Source: Chloroflexota bacterium (lineage in GTDB: Bacteria; Chloroflexota; Anaerolineae; Anaerolineales; UBA4823). Taken from it: a stretch of 64,000 nucleotides of DNA. The position numbers and the translations under genes are program-made. The DNA is taken from contig JAKOUW010000009.1 of NCBI GenBank assembly GCA_029782365.1, positions 124,001-188,000 on the forward strand, read 5' to 3'. Within the stretch, counting starts at the first letter, position 1, and every line of letters starts with the position of its first letter. Under the pieces are notes generated by a model, which saw nothing but the letters and a program-made list of their open reading frames with translations, made no database searches and was not told the DNA's origin. Positions 19,154-27,818 of the stretch are shown here, in pieces.

Positions 19154-20635
19154 ATGATGACCGAATCAATTTTTATTGACAACACAGCCCTGACGTTCGA
19201 CGACGTGTTGGTCGTTCCCGGATACAGCGAAGTCTTGCCTGACGAGACAAATGTCAGCGCCAGCCTGACTGCCGAGATCCGCTTGAATATCCCGATCCTC
19301 TCTGCCGCCATGGATACTGTGACAGAAGCGCGCCTGGCGATCGCGCTGGCACGCGAAGGCGGGCTGGGCATATTGCACCGCAACATGTCTGCCGAGGCGC
19401 AGGCTGCCGAAGTGGATAAAGTCAAACGCTCGCAGTCAGGTATGATCGTCGAACCGATCACCCTGCCTCCGACGGCTCTGCTGCGCCATGCCGAAGAGAT
19501 CATGGCTACATATCACATCAGCGGCGTACCGATCGCTAACCCGGATGGCACGCTGGCGGGCATCCTGACCAATCGCGATGTGCGCTTTGTCGATCCAGGC
19601 GATTACAACTTGCCAGTGACCCAATTTATGACTCCACAGCCGCTGATAACCGCCCCCGTGGGCATCTCGCTCGAAGACGCCAAGCGCATCTTGCAGAAGC
19701 ACCGCATCGAAAAGCTGCCTCTGGTGGATGAGCACGGCGTATTGAAGGGACTGCTGACCGTCAAAGATATTCAAAAAGCGCGTGATTACCCCCTGGCGGC
19801 CACCGACAGCAAAGATCGCTTGCGGGTAGGGGCGGCGGTTGGTGTAGGAGCCGACCTGGAAGCGCGTGTCCAGCTTCTGGTGGAAAAGGGCGTAGATGTG
19901 GTTGCGATTGATACAGCCCACGGCCACACTGCTGGTGTGCTCAAAGCAATCCAGCGTATCCGGCATGCCTGGCGCGACCTGCCGGTTATCGCCGGCAATG
20001 TGGTCACGGCTGAAGGCACCGTGGCGCTGATTCAGGCAGGAGCCAGCGCGGTGAAAGTGGGCGTGGGCGCGGGATCAATTTGCACCACGCGCATCGTAGC
20101 CGGCGCAGGCATGCCGCAGCTTTCGGCCATTTATGCCTGCGCCGAAGCCGCCAGGCCCTACGGCGTCCCCACCATCGCCGACGGCGGTATCAAGTACAGT
20201 GGCGATATCGTCAAGGCGCTGGCAGTTGGAGCGGATGTGGTGATGCTGGGTAGCCTGCTGGCCGGCCTGGAAGAATCGCCAGGTGAGGTTGTGCTGTACG
20301 AAGGAAGGCGCTTCAAAGAATATCGCGGCATGGGCAGCCTGGGCGCCATGCAGGGTTTCGGCAAAGACCGTTATGGAAGTGGGCAGGGAGGCAGCAGCAA
20401 GCTCGTCCCTGAAGGCATCGAAGGCCGCGTGCCTTACAAAGGCACCCTGCACGATTATGTCTATCAATTGGTAGGCGGCTTGCGCTCCGGTATGGGTTAC
20501 GCCGGCGCAGCCGATCTGCAGGAGCTGCGTACAAAGACTCGCATGGTGCGCATCACCAATGCCGGTCTGATCGAAAGTCACCCACACGATGTGATCATCA
20601 CCAAGGAAGCGCCCAATTACCAGGTTGGCCGTTAA
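19154..20635 (+). CDS. guaB: IMP dehydrogenase
   Basis: Oxidises IMP to XMP with NAD, the first step to GMP, so the block delivers IMP straight to the guanine branch. The 493-residue chain has the catalytic barrel interrupted by two CBS domains at about 95-210, the active-site loop GSICTTR with Cys310, and the flap segment [16 protein letters not shown] at 19144-19149 overlaps the purH stop and could serve ATG 19154 or ATG 19157. guaA and purA are not in the window. Confidence 0.95.
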   Translation: MMTESIFIDNTALTFDDVLVVPGYSEVLPDETNVSASLTAEIRLNIPILSAAMDTVTEARLAIALAREGGLGILHRNMSAEAQAAEVDKVKRSQSGMIVEPITLPPTALLRHAEEIMATYHISGVPIANPDGTLAGILTNRDVRFVDPGDYNLPVTQFMTPQPLITAPVGISLEDAKRILQKHRIEKLPLVDEHGVLKGLLTVKDIQKARDYPLAATDSKDRLRVGAAVGVGADLEARVQLLVEKGVDVVAIDTAHGHTAGVLKAIQRIRHAWRDLPVIAGNVVTAEGTVALIQAGASAVKVGVGAGSICTTRIVAGAGMPQLSAIYACAEAARPYGVPTIADGGIKYSGDIVKALAVGADVVMLGSLLAGLEESPGEVVLYEGRRFKEYRGMGSLGAMQGFGKDRYGSGQGGSSKLVPEGIEGRVPYKGTLHDYVYQLVGGLRSGMGYAGAADLQELRTKTRMVRITNAGLIESHPHDVIITKEAPNYQVGR

Positions 20636-20652
20636 CCACCGGAGGTAAGCGC

Positions 20653-21273
20653 ATGACGCGGCTTGGGCGGGAATTTTTTGCCCGCCACACCCTGCTCGTC
20701 GCCCGCCAGTTACTGGGCAAGCGCCTGGTCAAGCTCGAAGACGGATGCCGCCTGGCGGGGTACATCATCGAGGCTGAAGCTTACCGCGGCGAGGAGGACT
20801 TGGGCTGCCACGCCAAAGCCGGGCGCACCCCACGCACCGCAGTGATGTATGGCCCGCCGGGCTTTCTGTACGTCTATTTTACTTACGGTATGCACTGGAT
20901 GTTGAACATTGTCACAGAAAACGAAGGCTTTCCAGCGGCGGTGCTGGTGAGGGCGGTCTTCCCCAGCCAGGGCATCGCTCGCATGGCCGCCCGCCGGTCG
21001 TCCCAACCGCGCCGTTCGTGGACCGACGGGCCCGCCAAGCTGTGCCAGGCATTCGAAATCGACCAGCGGTACAATAATACCGACGCTTGCAGCCAGGAAA
21101 GCCAGGTTTTTGTCGAAAATGGGCTGGAAATTCCCGATTCAAGCGTGACCATCGGGCCTCGTGTGGGTTTATATAGTGTACCAGAGCCCTGGAAAAGCAT
21201 CCCCTGGCGGTTCCGCATTCAGAGTGTGCTGGCGGCTCTACAGGCGCAGTGCGTCAACTCGAACAGCGCTTAG
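20653..21273 (+). CDS. mpg: 3-methyladenine DNA glycosylase (AAG/Mpg family)
   Basis: Excises alkylated purines (3-methyladenine, hypoxanthine) from DNA. The 206-residue protein carries the AAG hallmark IIEAEAYRGEEDLGCHA near 37-53, with the base-activating Glu in EAEAY, and the YGPPGFLYVYFTYGMHW segment. CGGAGG precedes the ATG; the guaB stop is 17 bp upstream. It is on the purine transcript by position; a link to purine metabolism is a guess. Confidence 0.9.
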   Translation: MTRLGREFFARHTLLVARQLLGKRLVKLEDGCRLAGYIIEAEAYRGEEDLGCHAKAGRTPRTAVMYGPPGFLYVYFTYGMHWMLNIVTENEGFPAAVLVRAVFPSQGIARMAARRSSQPRRSWTDGPAKLCQAFEIDQRYNNTDACSQESQVFVENGLEIPDSSVTIGPRVGLYSVPEPWKSIPWRFRIQSVLAALQAQCVNSNSA

Positions 21274-21304
21274 TCAACAACGAAAAGTTTTATTGGAGGA
21301 TACG

Positions 21305-22096
21305 ATGAGCTTGTTACAAGGAAAAGTGGCGTTAATTTTCGGCCTGGCCAACGAACGCTCCATAGCCTGGGGCATCACCAAGGCCTTTCACGAGCAGGGT
21401 GCAACCATCGGCATCAGCTATGCCGGCGAGGCGCTCGAAAAACGCGTCAAACCACTGGCCGCTTCGATCGGCTGCACGTTTGTGGAACCCTGCGACGTGG
21501 CTTCAGATGAGCAAATCGCGTTGGTGGCAAAGAAGGCCCAGGATGCGTTTGGGCAGGTGGACATCCTGGTGCATTCGATCGGTTTCGCCAATCGCGATGA
21601 ACTGACCGGCAAATATTACAACACCAGCCGGGCGGGTTTTCACACCGCTATGGATATCAGCGTATTTTCCTTCACTGCCATCGCCCGGGCTTTCCAGCCC
21701 ATCCTGCGGCCAGGCGGGGCATTGTTGACGCTGACCTATTACGGCTCTGAAAAAGTGGCCCCAAACTATAATGTAATGGGCGTGGCCAAAGCCGCCCTGG
21801 AGGCCTCGGTGCGTTACCTTGCCAGCGATTTCGGCCCGGACGGCATCCGGGTAAACGCCATCTCGGCCGGCCCAATCCGCACCCTGGCAGCGGCGGGGGT
21901 GTCAGGTTTCAAAGATATGTACCGCAGTTTCAGCGAAATCGCCCCCCTGCGCCAGCCAGTATCGCCCGAAGAATGCGGCCAGGCAGCGGTTTACCTGTGT
22001 TCCGATATGGCCTCCCGCACCACGGGACAGATATTGTTTGTCGATTCAGGGTACAATATCATGGGTGTGCCCCAGCCCCCTGAAAAAAACGGCTGA
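21305..22096 (+). CDS. fabI: enoyl-[acyl-carrier-protein] reductase (NADH)
   Basis: Reduces the enoyl-ACP intermediate in each round of fatty acid elongation. ATG 21305, with GGAGG upstream, gives 263 residues and the normal FabI start; the longer open frame overlaps mpg. This is an SDR fold with GLANERSIAWG at the cofactor loop and the FabI-specific Tyr145, Tyr155 and Lys162 (spacing Y-x9-Y-x6-K), which distinguishes it from ordinary SDR enzymes. It would be the triclosan and isoniazid-type target. It follows mpg by 31 bp. Confidence 0.93.
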   Translation: MSLLQGKVALIFGLANERSIAWGITKAFHEQGATIGISYAGEALEKRVKPLAASIGCTFVEPCDVASDEQIALVAKKAQDAFGQVDILVHSIGFANRDELTGKYYNTSRAGFHTAMDISVFSFTAIARAFQPILRPGGALLTLTYYGSEKVAPNYNVMGVAKAALEASVRYLASDFGPDGIRVNAISAGPIRTLAAAGVSGFKDMYRSFSEIAPLRQPVSPEECGQAAVYLCSDMASRTTGQILFVDSGYNIMGVPQPPEKNG

Positions 22097-22127
22097 GGTA
22101 AATTTAAACCAACGTTTGTGAGCTTGC

Positions 22128-22616
22128 ATGTTCCGAAAAAAAGAAGCGCCGCCCGCGCCGAGCGGAGGTGAAAAAAACGAACCCGCCGCGCCGGCCGATG
22201 GCCGCAAGCCAGCCAATCCAATTACTGAGCAGCGCATCACATCTGTGCTGGGCAAAGATGTTGTCTGGAAAGGCACGCTGGCCGGCAGCGGTGGGGTGCG
22301 CATCGAAGGGGCATTTGATGGCGAAATTGCCCTGCGCGGCGTGCTGGTCGTCGGCGAAAGTGGGCGGGTGACTTGCAAGGATCTGCGCGCCTACATGGTG
22401 GTGGTAGCCGGGTTAGTGCGCGGTGATATCACCGCCGAGAAAGTGGAAATTCGCCGCACGGGCCGTGTTTGGGGCAATGTAGTGGCGGCCTCTTTTGCTA
22501 CGGAAGAAGGCGCCTTTTTGCGCGGCCAGATCCGGATGGAAGAAAAAGTGGATGTGGGTATTGGCCCTCTCCCCGATGAGAGCCCGGTCGAACTAGAAAG
22601 CGACCAGTTGAGCTGA
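22128..22616 (+). CDS. bactofilin family protein
   Basis: Polymer-forming cytoskeletal protein of the DUF583 family. The 162-residue chain has a Pro/Lys-rich disordered head (1-40), then a right-handed beta-helix core at about 45-150 built of short GxVxGxI-like repeats (WKGTLAGSGGVRIEGAFDGE, then VVAGLVRGDI), then an acidic tail. It probably polymerises without nucleotide and scaffolds cell-wall or shape functions. It follows fabI by 31 bp and ends the forward run; the next gene converges. Confidence 0.88.
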   Translation: MFRKKEAPPAPSGGEKNEPAAPADGRKPANPITEQRITSVLGKDVVWKGTLAGSGGVRIEGAFDGEIALRGVLVVGESGRVTCKDLRAYMVVVAGLVRGDITAEKVEIRRTGRVWGNVVAASFATEEGAFLRGQIRMEEKVDVGIGPLPDESPVELESDQLS

Positions 22617-22643
22617 ACCTGCAGTTCACCGATCGCCCCTCCA

Positions 22644-23117
22644 TTAACGCTCTCGAATACTGTGTTCGCCGCGGTGGCGCAGCCCGCTCCAGCCGCAATC
22701 ATTGCAGTGATAACGCCTGGCATGCGGCAGGACTGTGGCGCTCAGCAGTCGGTCCTGCCAGTTTCGGTGCACCCGTACAATCGTCTTGCCGCACTTTGGG
22801 CACGCCCGGGCATACCAGCGGCTGGAAGCGAGAAAACGAACCCGCACGCGCCAGATCAGAAAACCCAGCGCCAGGATAGCGATGATGGCACCGGCCAGAT
22901 CGACCGGGCTGAAACGCCCGAGGTATTTTGCCAGACCGGAAAACACCAGATCCACTTCTCCTAACAGCGCGCTGATATGGCCCCGGGTGATAAAAACCAT
23001 CAGCAAGCCAAAGAGCACAACCAGCACAAACAGCAGTTCAATCCAATATTCTTTTATCAACAACTGCAGCTGCCGGCGCCAGGTGCGTTTACGCCCGTTT
23101 TTGTTTGATCCGATCAT
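22644..23117 (-). CDS. two-TM membrane protein with C-terminal zinc ribbon
   Basis: Not a family I recognise. ATG 23117 is preferred to an upstream in-frame ATG at 23156 because it avoids the poly-A stretch and sits nearer a purine run; 157 residues. It has a basic N-terminus, transmembrane helices at about 25-44 and 72-90, and a C-terminal four-cysteine ribbon with Cys106, Cys109, Cys138 and Cys141 (CPKCG and CNDCG). The ribbon would face the cytoplasm if the basic N-terminus is inside. It converges with the bactofilin gene and is divergent from the marR gene. Confidence 0.7.
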   Translation of the reverse strand: MIGSNKNGRKRTWRRQLQLLIKEYWIELLFVLVVLFGLLMVFITRGHISALLGEVDLVFSGLAKYLGRFSPVDLAGAIIAILALGFLIWRVRVRFLASSRWYARACPKCGKTIVRVHRNWQDRLLSATVLPHARRYHCNDCGWSGLRHRGEHSIRER

Positions 23118-23233
23118 AAAGATCCTATCCCCAAAAAAAATTTTAGGCCGGCCCAAACTTGGGCGAGCGACGCAATCATCGCACGGAAATCGCAGATTGT
23201 CAATAGCAACCTTAATCGAATATTCGGCAGAGA

Positions 23234-23262
23234 TTGACAGTCACCGCTGTAGCCTGTATAAT
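23234..23262 (+). promoter_or_regulatory. consensus sigma70 promoter of marR
   Basis: TTGACA (23234-23239) and TATAAT (23257-23262) are 17 bp apart, a perfect match to the consensus. The start site would fall near 23269, leaving only about 20 nt of leader. Confidence 0.88.
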
Positions 23263-23282
23263 TAGTTAGACAAACTAATTAT
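23258..23282. promoter_or_regulatory. MarR operator overlapping the -10 box
   Basis: ATAATTAGTT (23258-23267) and AACTAATTAT (23273-23282) are perfect 10-bp arms with a 5-bp centre. The dyad covers the -10 box and start site, so the MarR product bound here would repress its own gene and the glycosyltransferase gene behind it. Confidence 0.82.
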
Positions 23283-23286
23283 ATGG

Positions 23287-23739
23287 ATGCTTATGGAAAA
23301 AATCTTAGTTCAATTTATTGATACCCTAGATAGCTCCCTAAAGAAGACATTGGTCCAAGCTGGCAATATTGACGGGCTTTCAAAGCTGACGATAAACCAA
23401 TTTCACTACATCGATGCGATTTACGCCCTCGGCGAGCCTTCGATTACAGAAATCGCCGCGCGATTGCAGATTACCAAAGCTTCAGTCACTGTAGGTATTA
23501 ACAAGCTGGTTTTCTCAGGCTTGGTCGAAAAGACTCAGTCTCAGGCCGACCGGCGCATGTTCCATGTTCGGCTTAGCGAAACCGGCCGGCAGTTGGTCGA
23601 GGCCAAATACCAGGCATTGGAAGAATATGGCGATTTCATCCGATCAGCCCTGACGGAAGAAGAAGTGCGGCAATTTAGCAAAATCCTGGCCAAATTGGTT
23701 CGGCTGTTTCAAGATAATAAGATTTTTCAGATTCAATAA
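23287..23739 (+). CDS. MarR-family transcription regulator
   Basis: A 150-residue winged-helix repressor. The recognition segment is ITEIAARLQITKASVTVGINKLVFSGLVEKTQS (about 55-87), followed by the beta wing with QADRRMFHVRLSETGRQ. ATG 23287 and ATG 23293 are both possible and neither has a good ribosome site; the leader is very short. It is almost certainly autoregulated through the palindrome on its promoter. The ligand is unknown. The glycosyltransferase gene follows after 24 bp, a pairing typical of xenobiotic or antibiotic modification. Confidence 0.88.
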   Translation: MLMEKILVQFIDTLDSSLKKTLVQAGNIDGLSKLTINQFHYIDAIYALGEPSITEIAARLQITKASVTVGINKLVFSGLVEKTQSQADRRMFHVRLSETGRQLVEAKYQALEEYGDFIRSALTEEEVRQFSKILAKLVRLFQDNKIFQIQ

Positions 23740-23763
23740 GTCGTTTTTTAAAAAGATACTGAT

Positions 23764-25020
23764 ATGCTCATCACGATTTTAACCGCCGGCTCCCGAGGAG
23801 ATATCCAACCCTATGTAGCCCTGGGCCGGGCTTTACAACAGGCAGGCAGTACAGTCCGCCTGGCGACTTTTGAAAATTATGCTCCCTTTATCCGCAGTAA
23901 CGGCCTCGAATTCGTTCCGGTGCGCGGAAACATTGCTCAGGCAGTTAACAGCAAAGCAGCTCAGGAAGCGATGCAAGCCGATAACCCCCTTAAATTATTG
24001 TTCAGTTTTCGCCAGCTTCAATCCATGGTTTTCGATCTGCAGGAGGATTTTTTCTCTGCCTGCCAGGGCTCTGATGCGATTGTGTATCACCCCGGGGCAG
24101 CGATTGGCTATTTTGCCGCCCAACATTTTACAATTCCCAGCATTCTCGCCACGCCTTTCCCAATGGTACCCACACGCGCTTATCCATCGATTATCTTTTA
24201 TGACGCACCGCGCTTGGGCAGGAGCGCCAATTGGCTCAGCCATAAAATTTTCGAACAGATCATGTGGCTGAGTTCTAGCGCACCCGTCAAGCAGTTTTGG
24301 AAAAAGCGCTTCGGCGGAGCGCCGCGAGGCTTCTCTGCACCCTATTCCAGACAAACTACGCAGGCTTTCCCCACAGTTATTTCATGCAGCCAATACGTTT
24401 TTCCAAAACCGCCTGATTGGCCTGGGCATGTGCACTGCACCGGTTACTGGTTCCTGGACAACGATGAGCACTGGGAGCCGCCCGATGATTTGTTGGAATT
24501 TTTAACCACCGGCAAGCAACCCATCTATATTGGATTTGGCAGTATTGGCAATCCACAAGAGGCAGCCAGCACCACTCAACTGCTCATTTCTGCCTTGCGC
24601 CAGGCCGGGCAGCGCGGCGTGTTAGCTTCAGGCTGGCAAGGATTGGCAAAATTGGTGGACAAGCCCGGGGATATATATGTTCTCGACAGCGCACCGCATG
24701 CCTGGCTATTCCCCCGCATGGCGGCGGTCGTCCACCATGGTGGTGCCGGCACAACGGCTGCCGGGTTCCGCGCCGGGGTTCCCCAGGCCATTATACCTCA
24801 CGGCAACGATCAGTTTGCCTGGGGCCGCAGGGTGTATGAACTTGGGGCTGGCGCACGGCCGATCCCGCGCAAGCAGCTCAGCGCCAGCAAGCTGGCAGAG
24901 GCAATCCAATCTGCCCTGAGCGATGAAACAAAAAAAGCTGCCGCGGCTCTGGGCAGCAGGATTCGGGCAGAAGATGGAGCGCGCAGTGCCGCCCGCATCA
25001 TCTTGCAAAGCACCGGGTAA
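23764..25020 (+). CDS. GT1-family glycosyltransferase (MGT/UGT type)
   Basis: Transfers a sugar from a nucleotide donor to a small lipophilic acceptor. The 418-residue protein has the GT-B layout: N-terminal acceptor half starting ILTAGSRGDIQPYVALG (GT28-like segment), and C-terminal donor half with VHHGGAGTTAAG and HGNDQFAWG near 323-350, the bacterial form of the UGT signature. Close relatives act on macrolides, sterols or flavonoids; the acceptor cannot be read from sequence. It is controlled together with the upstream marR. The ribosome site is weak. It converges with ggt. Confidence 0.87.
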   Translation: MLITILTAGSRGDIQPYVALGRALQQAGSTVRLATFENYAPFIRSNGLEFVPVRGNIAQAVNSKAAQEAMQADNPLKLLFSFRQLQSMVFDLQEDFFSACQGSDAIVYHPGAAIGYFAAQHFTIPSILATPFPMVPTRAYPSIIFYDAPRLGRSANWLSHKIFEQIMWLSSSAPVKQFWKKRFGGAPRGFSAPYSRQTTQAFPTVISCSQYVFPKPPDWPGHVHCTGYWFLDNDEHWEPPDDLLEFLTTGKQPIYIGFGSIGNPQEAASTTQLLISALRQAGQRGVLASGWQGLAKLVDKPGDIYVLDSAPHAWLFPRMAAVVHHGGAGTTAAGFRAGVPQAIIPHGNDQFAWGRRVYELGAGARPIPRKQLSASKLAEAIQSALSDETKKAAAALGSRIRAEDGARSAARIILQSTG

Positions 25021-25047
25021 ACAATTTAATCTCCCGTACAGAGTGTA

Positions 25048-26745
25048 CTATAAACTCATCACGCAGCCATCGGCGCGCGGGTCGCTGCCGCCGGCCAGGA
25101 TCCCTGTTTCTGGCTGGCGTAGGATAACCTGGCCGCGGCCGAAGAGCGCCTGTTCCATCCCGCGCACCGGTCGCACGGGATGCCCCATCTCGGCCAAGTG
25201 CAGCAGTGTGTTTTCCGTAATACCCTCTTCAAGCGCCACCGTCCCGCCGGCTGTGCCATCCTCGATGCAATAGCGCGGCCGGTCAAGGGCAGCCTGCGGA
25301 TCGAGATGATCGTCTATCAACGCCGAAACCACCTGCACGTGACCCTGGGGCTGCATGAAGCCGCCCATCACGCCAAACGGCCCACACAATGGCTCGCGCG
25401 GTTCGCCTGAACTATCGACTGGCTCAGCATAGGTGAGCAGGCCAGGGATGATGGTATGGTAAGGGCGTTTGCGCGGCGCCAGCGCGTTGGGATGGTCGGC
25501 CTGCAAGCTGAAATTATGGCCGCGGTTTTGCAGGCTGAAACCCCAGCCAGCCGGCACAATGCCGGTGCCAAAGCCCATATAATTGCTGTTGATAAACGAA
25601 CAGGCATTGCCTTCGCTGTCCATCACGCAGAAATACACTGTGTCCGACGCGGCGTGCGGCGTACCACGCGTTTGGTCCAGCATCGCCCTGCGGGGGTCGA
25701 TCTGGCGGCGGCGTACTTCTGCATAAGCCTTGGAGAGCAGATCGGCTAGGGGCAGGTTGCTAAAAGCCGGATCGGAGACATACCAACGGGCATCGGCAAA
25801 CGCCAGGCGCATCGCCTCGATTTGCAAATGCAGGCGTTCAACCGACAGCGGCGCGCTGTGGTGCAGGTTGAAACCCTCCAGGATGTTCAAGGCCAGCAGC
25901 GCGGCCAGCCCCTGCCCGTTGGGCGGGCACTCCCAGACTCGCAGGCCGTGGTAGGTGGTGTGGATTGGCTGGTCCCAGGTGCTGTGATGCGCCGCCAGGT
26001 CATCCAGGCTCAGGCAGCCCTGCCCACCGCCGGCCTGTCTTAACACCTGGACGATCCCCTCGGCAATCTCGCCCTGGTAAAACGCCGCCTTGCCACCTTC
26101 GGCTACGCGGCGCAAGGTGCGCGCCAATCCTGGATTGCGAAACAGCTCACCGGGCCGTGGGGCTCGCCCTTCGACGGTCAGTTCAACGCCGTTCGGCGCC
26201 TGGCGAAGCTGGCGTTCTGCGCCGCGCGCCCAGAATTGAGCTGTCAATGGCGCGACCGGGAAGCCCTCTTCAGCCAAATGCACGGCAGGTTCGAGCACCT
26301 GTCCCAACGACAGCCGGCCAAAGCGTTCCAACAGGTCGCACCAACCGGCGCAGGCTCCAGGGACGGTGACGGTGTAAGGATGATAGGCAGGCAGTTCATG
26401 CAGGCCGTCCTGAGCCAGACGCTCCAAGGAAAGAGCGGCGGCTGAGCGACCTGAGCCGTTCAGCGCGCTCACCTGGCGCGAGGCGGCCTCGTAATACAGG
26501 GCGAAACAATCGCCGCCAATGCCGGTGGAGGTTGGCTCGCAGACATTCAAAACGGCGGCTGTGGCGATAGCCGCATCTGCGGCGCTGCCGCCCTGAGATA
26601 ACATGCGCAAACCGGCAGCGACAGCCAGAGGCTGCGAGGCCGCCACCATACCACCCCGGCCGAAAACCGCTGAGCGCCGGCTGTTGAAATGAAAGCCAGG
26701 CGCAGAAGGCGCGCCAAACCAGGATGCTGCTGCGTCTTTCGTCAT
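25048..26745 (-). CDS. ggt: gamma-glutamyltransferase family protein (Ntn hydrolase)
   Basis: Autoprocessing enzyme that cleaves or transfers gamma-glutamyl groups, classically from glutathione. In the 565-residue chain the cleavage site and nucleophile is Thr369 in SDTVYF, followed by the family segment SEGNACSFINSNY. There is no signal peptide, so it should be cytoplasmic, unlike the periplasmic E. coli enzyme; related chains without glutathione activity exist, so the substrate is open. The start follows the selD stop by 3 bp, giving an SPFH-selD-ggt operon. Confidence 0.88.
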   Translation of the reverse strand: MTKDAAASWFGAPSAPGFHFNSRRSAVFGRGGMVAASQPLAVAAGLRMLSQGGSAADAAIATAAVLNVCEPTSTGIGGDCFALYYEAASRQVSALNGSGRSAAALSLERLAQDGLHELPAYHPYTVTVPGACAGWCDLLERFGRLSLGQVLEPAVHLAEEGFPVAPLTAQFWARGAERQLRQAPNGVELTVEGRAPRPGELFRNPGLARTLRRVAEGGKAAFYQGEIAEGIVQVLRQAGGGQGCLSLDDLAAHHSTWDQPIHTTYHGLRVWECPPNGQGLAALLALNILEGFNLHHSAPLSVERLHLQIEAMRLAFADARWYVSDPAFSNLPLADLLSKAYAEVRRRQIDPRRAMLDQTRGTPHAASDTVYFCVMDSEGNACSFINSNYMGFGTGIVPAGWGFSLQNRGHNFSLQADHPNALAPRKRPYHTIIPGLLTYAEPVDSSGEPREPLCGPFGVMGGFMQPQGHVQVVSALIDDHLDPQAALDRPRYCIEDGTAGGTVALEEGITENTLLHLAEMGHPVRPVRGMEQALFGRGQVILRQPETGILAGGSDPRADGCVMSL

Positions 26746-26748
26746 GGC

Positions 26749-27810
26749 TTAGAGCACCTCGATCCCTTCTCCTTCCAGCGTCTCACCGACCGTCCACAGC
26801 GGCTGACCCAATTGAGCGGCGCGCGCCAGCAGCGCCTCATGCCGTTCAGGCGGCACAGCCAACAGGAGCCCACCGCTGGTTTGCGGGTCGAACAGCAGCA
26901 TTTGCTCGAACTCCTGCAGACTGGCAGCAAAATCAACCTGCCCGCCGAAATACAACCGGTTATCTGAGGCTCCGCCTGGAAAGGTAAATTCCTGGGCATA
27001 ACGCCGGGCGCCCAGGGTGAAGGGCAAAGCCGAAAAGTGGAACCGGAAGCGCAGCCTGGCAGCTTGCGCCATCTCGCTGGCATGCCCCAGCAGGCTGAAG
27101 CCCGTGATGTCTGTGGCGCCGCGCAGGCCGAATTCGAGGGCTAATTGGGCGGCATCCTGGTTCAGGCGCTTCATCCAACCCGTCACTTCCAACACATCCT
27201 CAGGAGAGGCCAGCGAGCGCTTGAGCGCTGTGGTGGTCACGCCAAAGCCCAGCGGCTTGGAAAGCACCAATCTGTCGCCTGGGCGTGCGCCGCCTTTGGT
27301 TAGGGTGCGCTGCGGATCGACAAAACCCAATACGACCAGGCCGTACTTGGGCTCTTTGTCCTGAATGGTGTGCCCACCGGCGATCACAACCCCCGCCTGG
27401 CGGGCGATATCTGCCCCGCCGCGCAAGATGGCCCCGGTGATTTCTACCGGCAGGTCGGGCGGCAGAGCGGCGATGTTCAAGGCCAGGAAAGGTCGCCCGC
27501 CCATGGCGTACACATCCGAAAGCGCATTGGCGGCGGCGATGGCGCCATAATCGTAAGGATCATCCACCACCGGCGTGAAGAAATCGGTGGTAACTACCAA
27601 GGCGCGCTGGTCGTCGATGCGCCAGAGAGCCGCGTCATCAGGGTCGCCCAGGCCAACCAGCAAATCGGGATAGTCGGCCGGGTTGAACACACCCTGAATC
27701 GGGCGCAGTACCTGCGCCAGCGTTTCCGCGTTGAGCTTGGAAGCTCAACCCGCGCAGTTCGACAGGCTGGTCAGGCGGATTTGTTTGCCGGAAGGAGCAG
27801 GGGTAGCCAA
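26749..27810 (-). CDS. selD: selenide, water dikinase, a selenoprotein (UGA = Sec22)
   Basis: Makes selenophosphate from selenide and ATP for Sec-tRNA synthesis. A frame without stops starts only at GTG 27690, but upstream in the same phase lie IRLTSLSNCAG, an in-frame TGA at 27747-27745, and ASKLNAETLAQVL, which is the SelD N-terminus. The TGA falls where E. coli SelD has catalytic Cys17, three residues before the essential Lys (Lys25 here), so it encodes Sec22. The start is TTG 27810, with AGGAG five bases upstream, giving 353 residues, the usual length. The glycine-rich segments ATDITGFSLLGH and DPQTSGGLL are intact. A hairpin fitting a bacterial SECIS follows the UGA. The gene is 8 bp after the SPFH gene. 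Confidence 0.93.
27702..27749 (-). promoter_or_regulatory. bacterial SECIS element in selD mRNA
   Basis: Two hairpins follow or include the UGA. The proximal one (27749-27730) is a perfect self-complement holding the UGA in its 5' arm. The distal one has stem GGCGCA (27718-27713) and UGCGCC (27707-27702) around loop GGUAC. The loop begins 33 nt after UGA and starts with GG, within the known bSECIS limits for distance and loop G. I favour the distal hairpin as the SelB site. Confidence 0.72.
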
Positions 27811-27818
27811 AGTATCTC

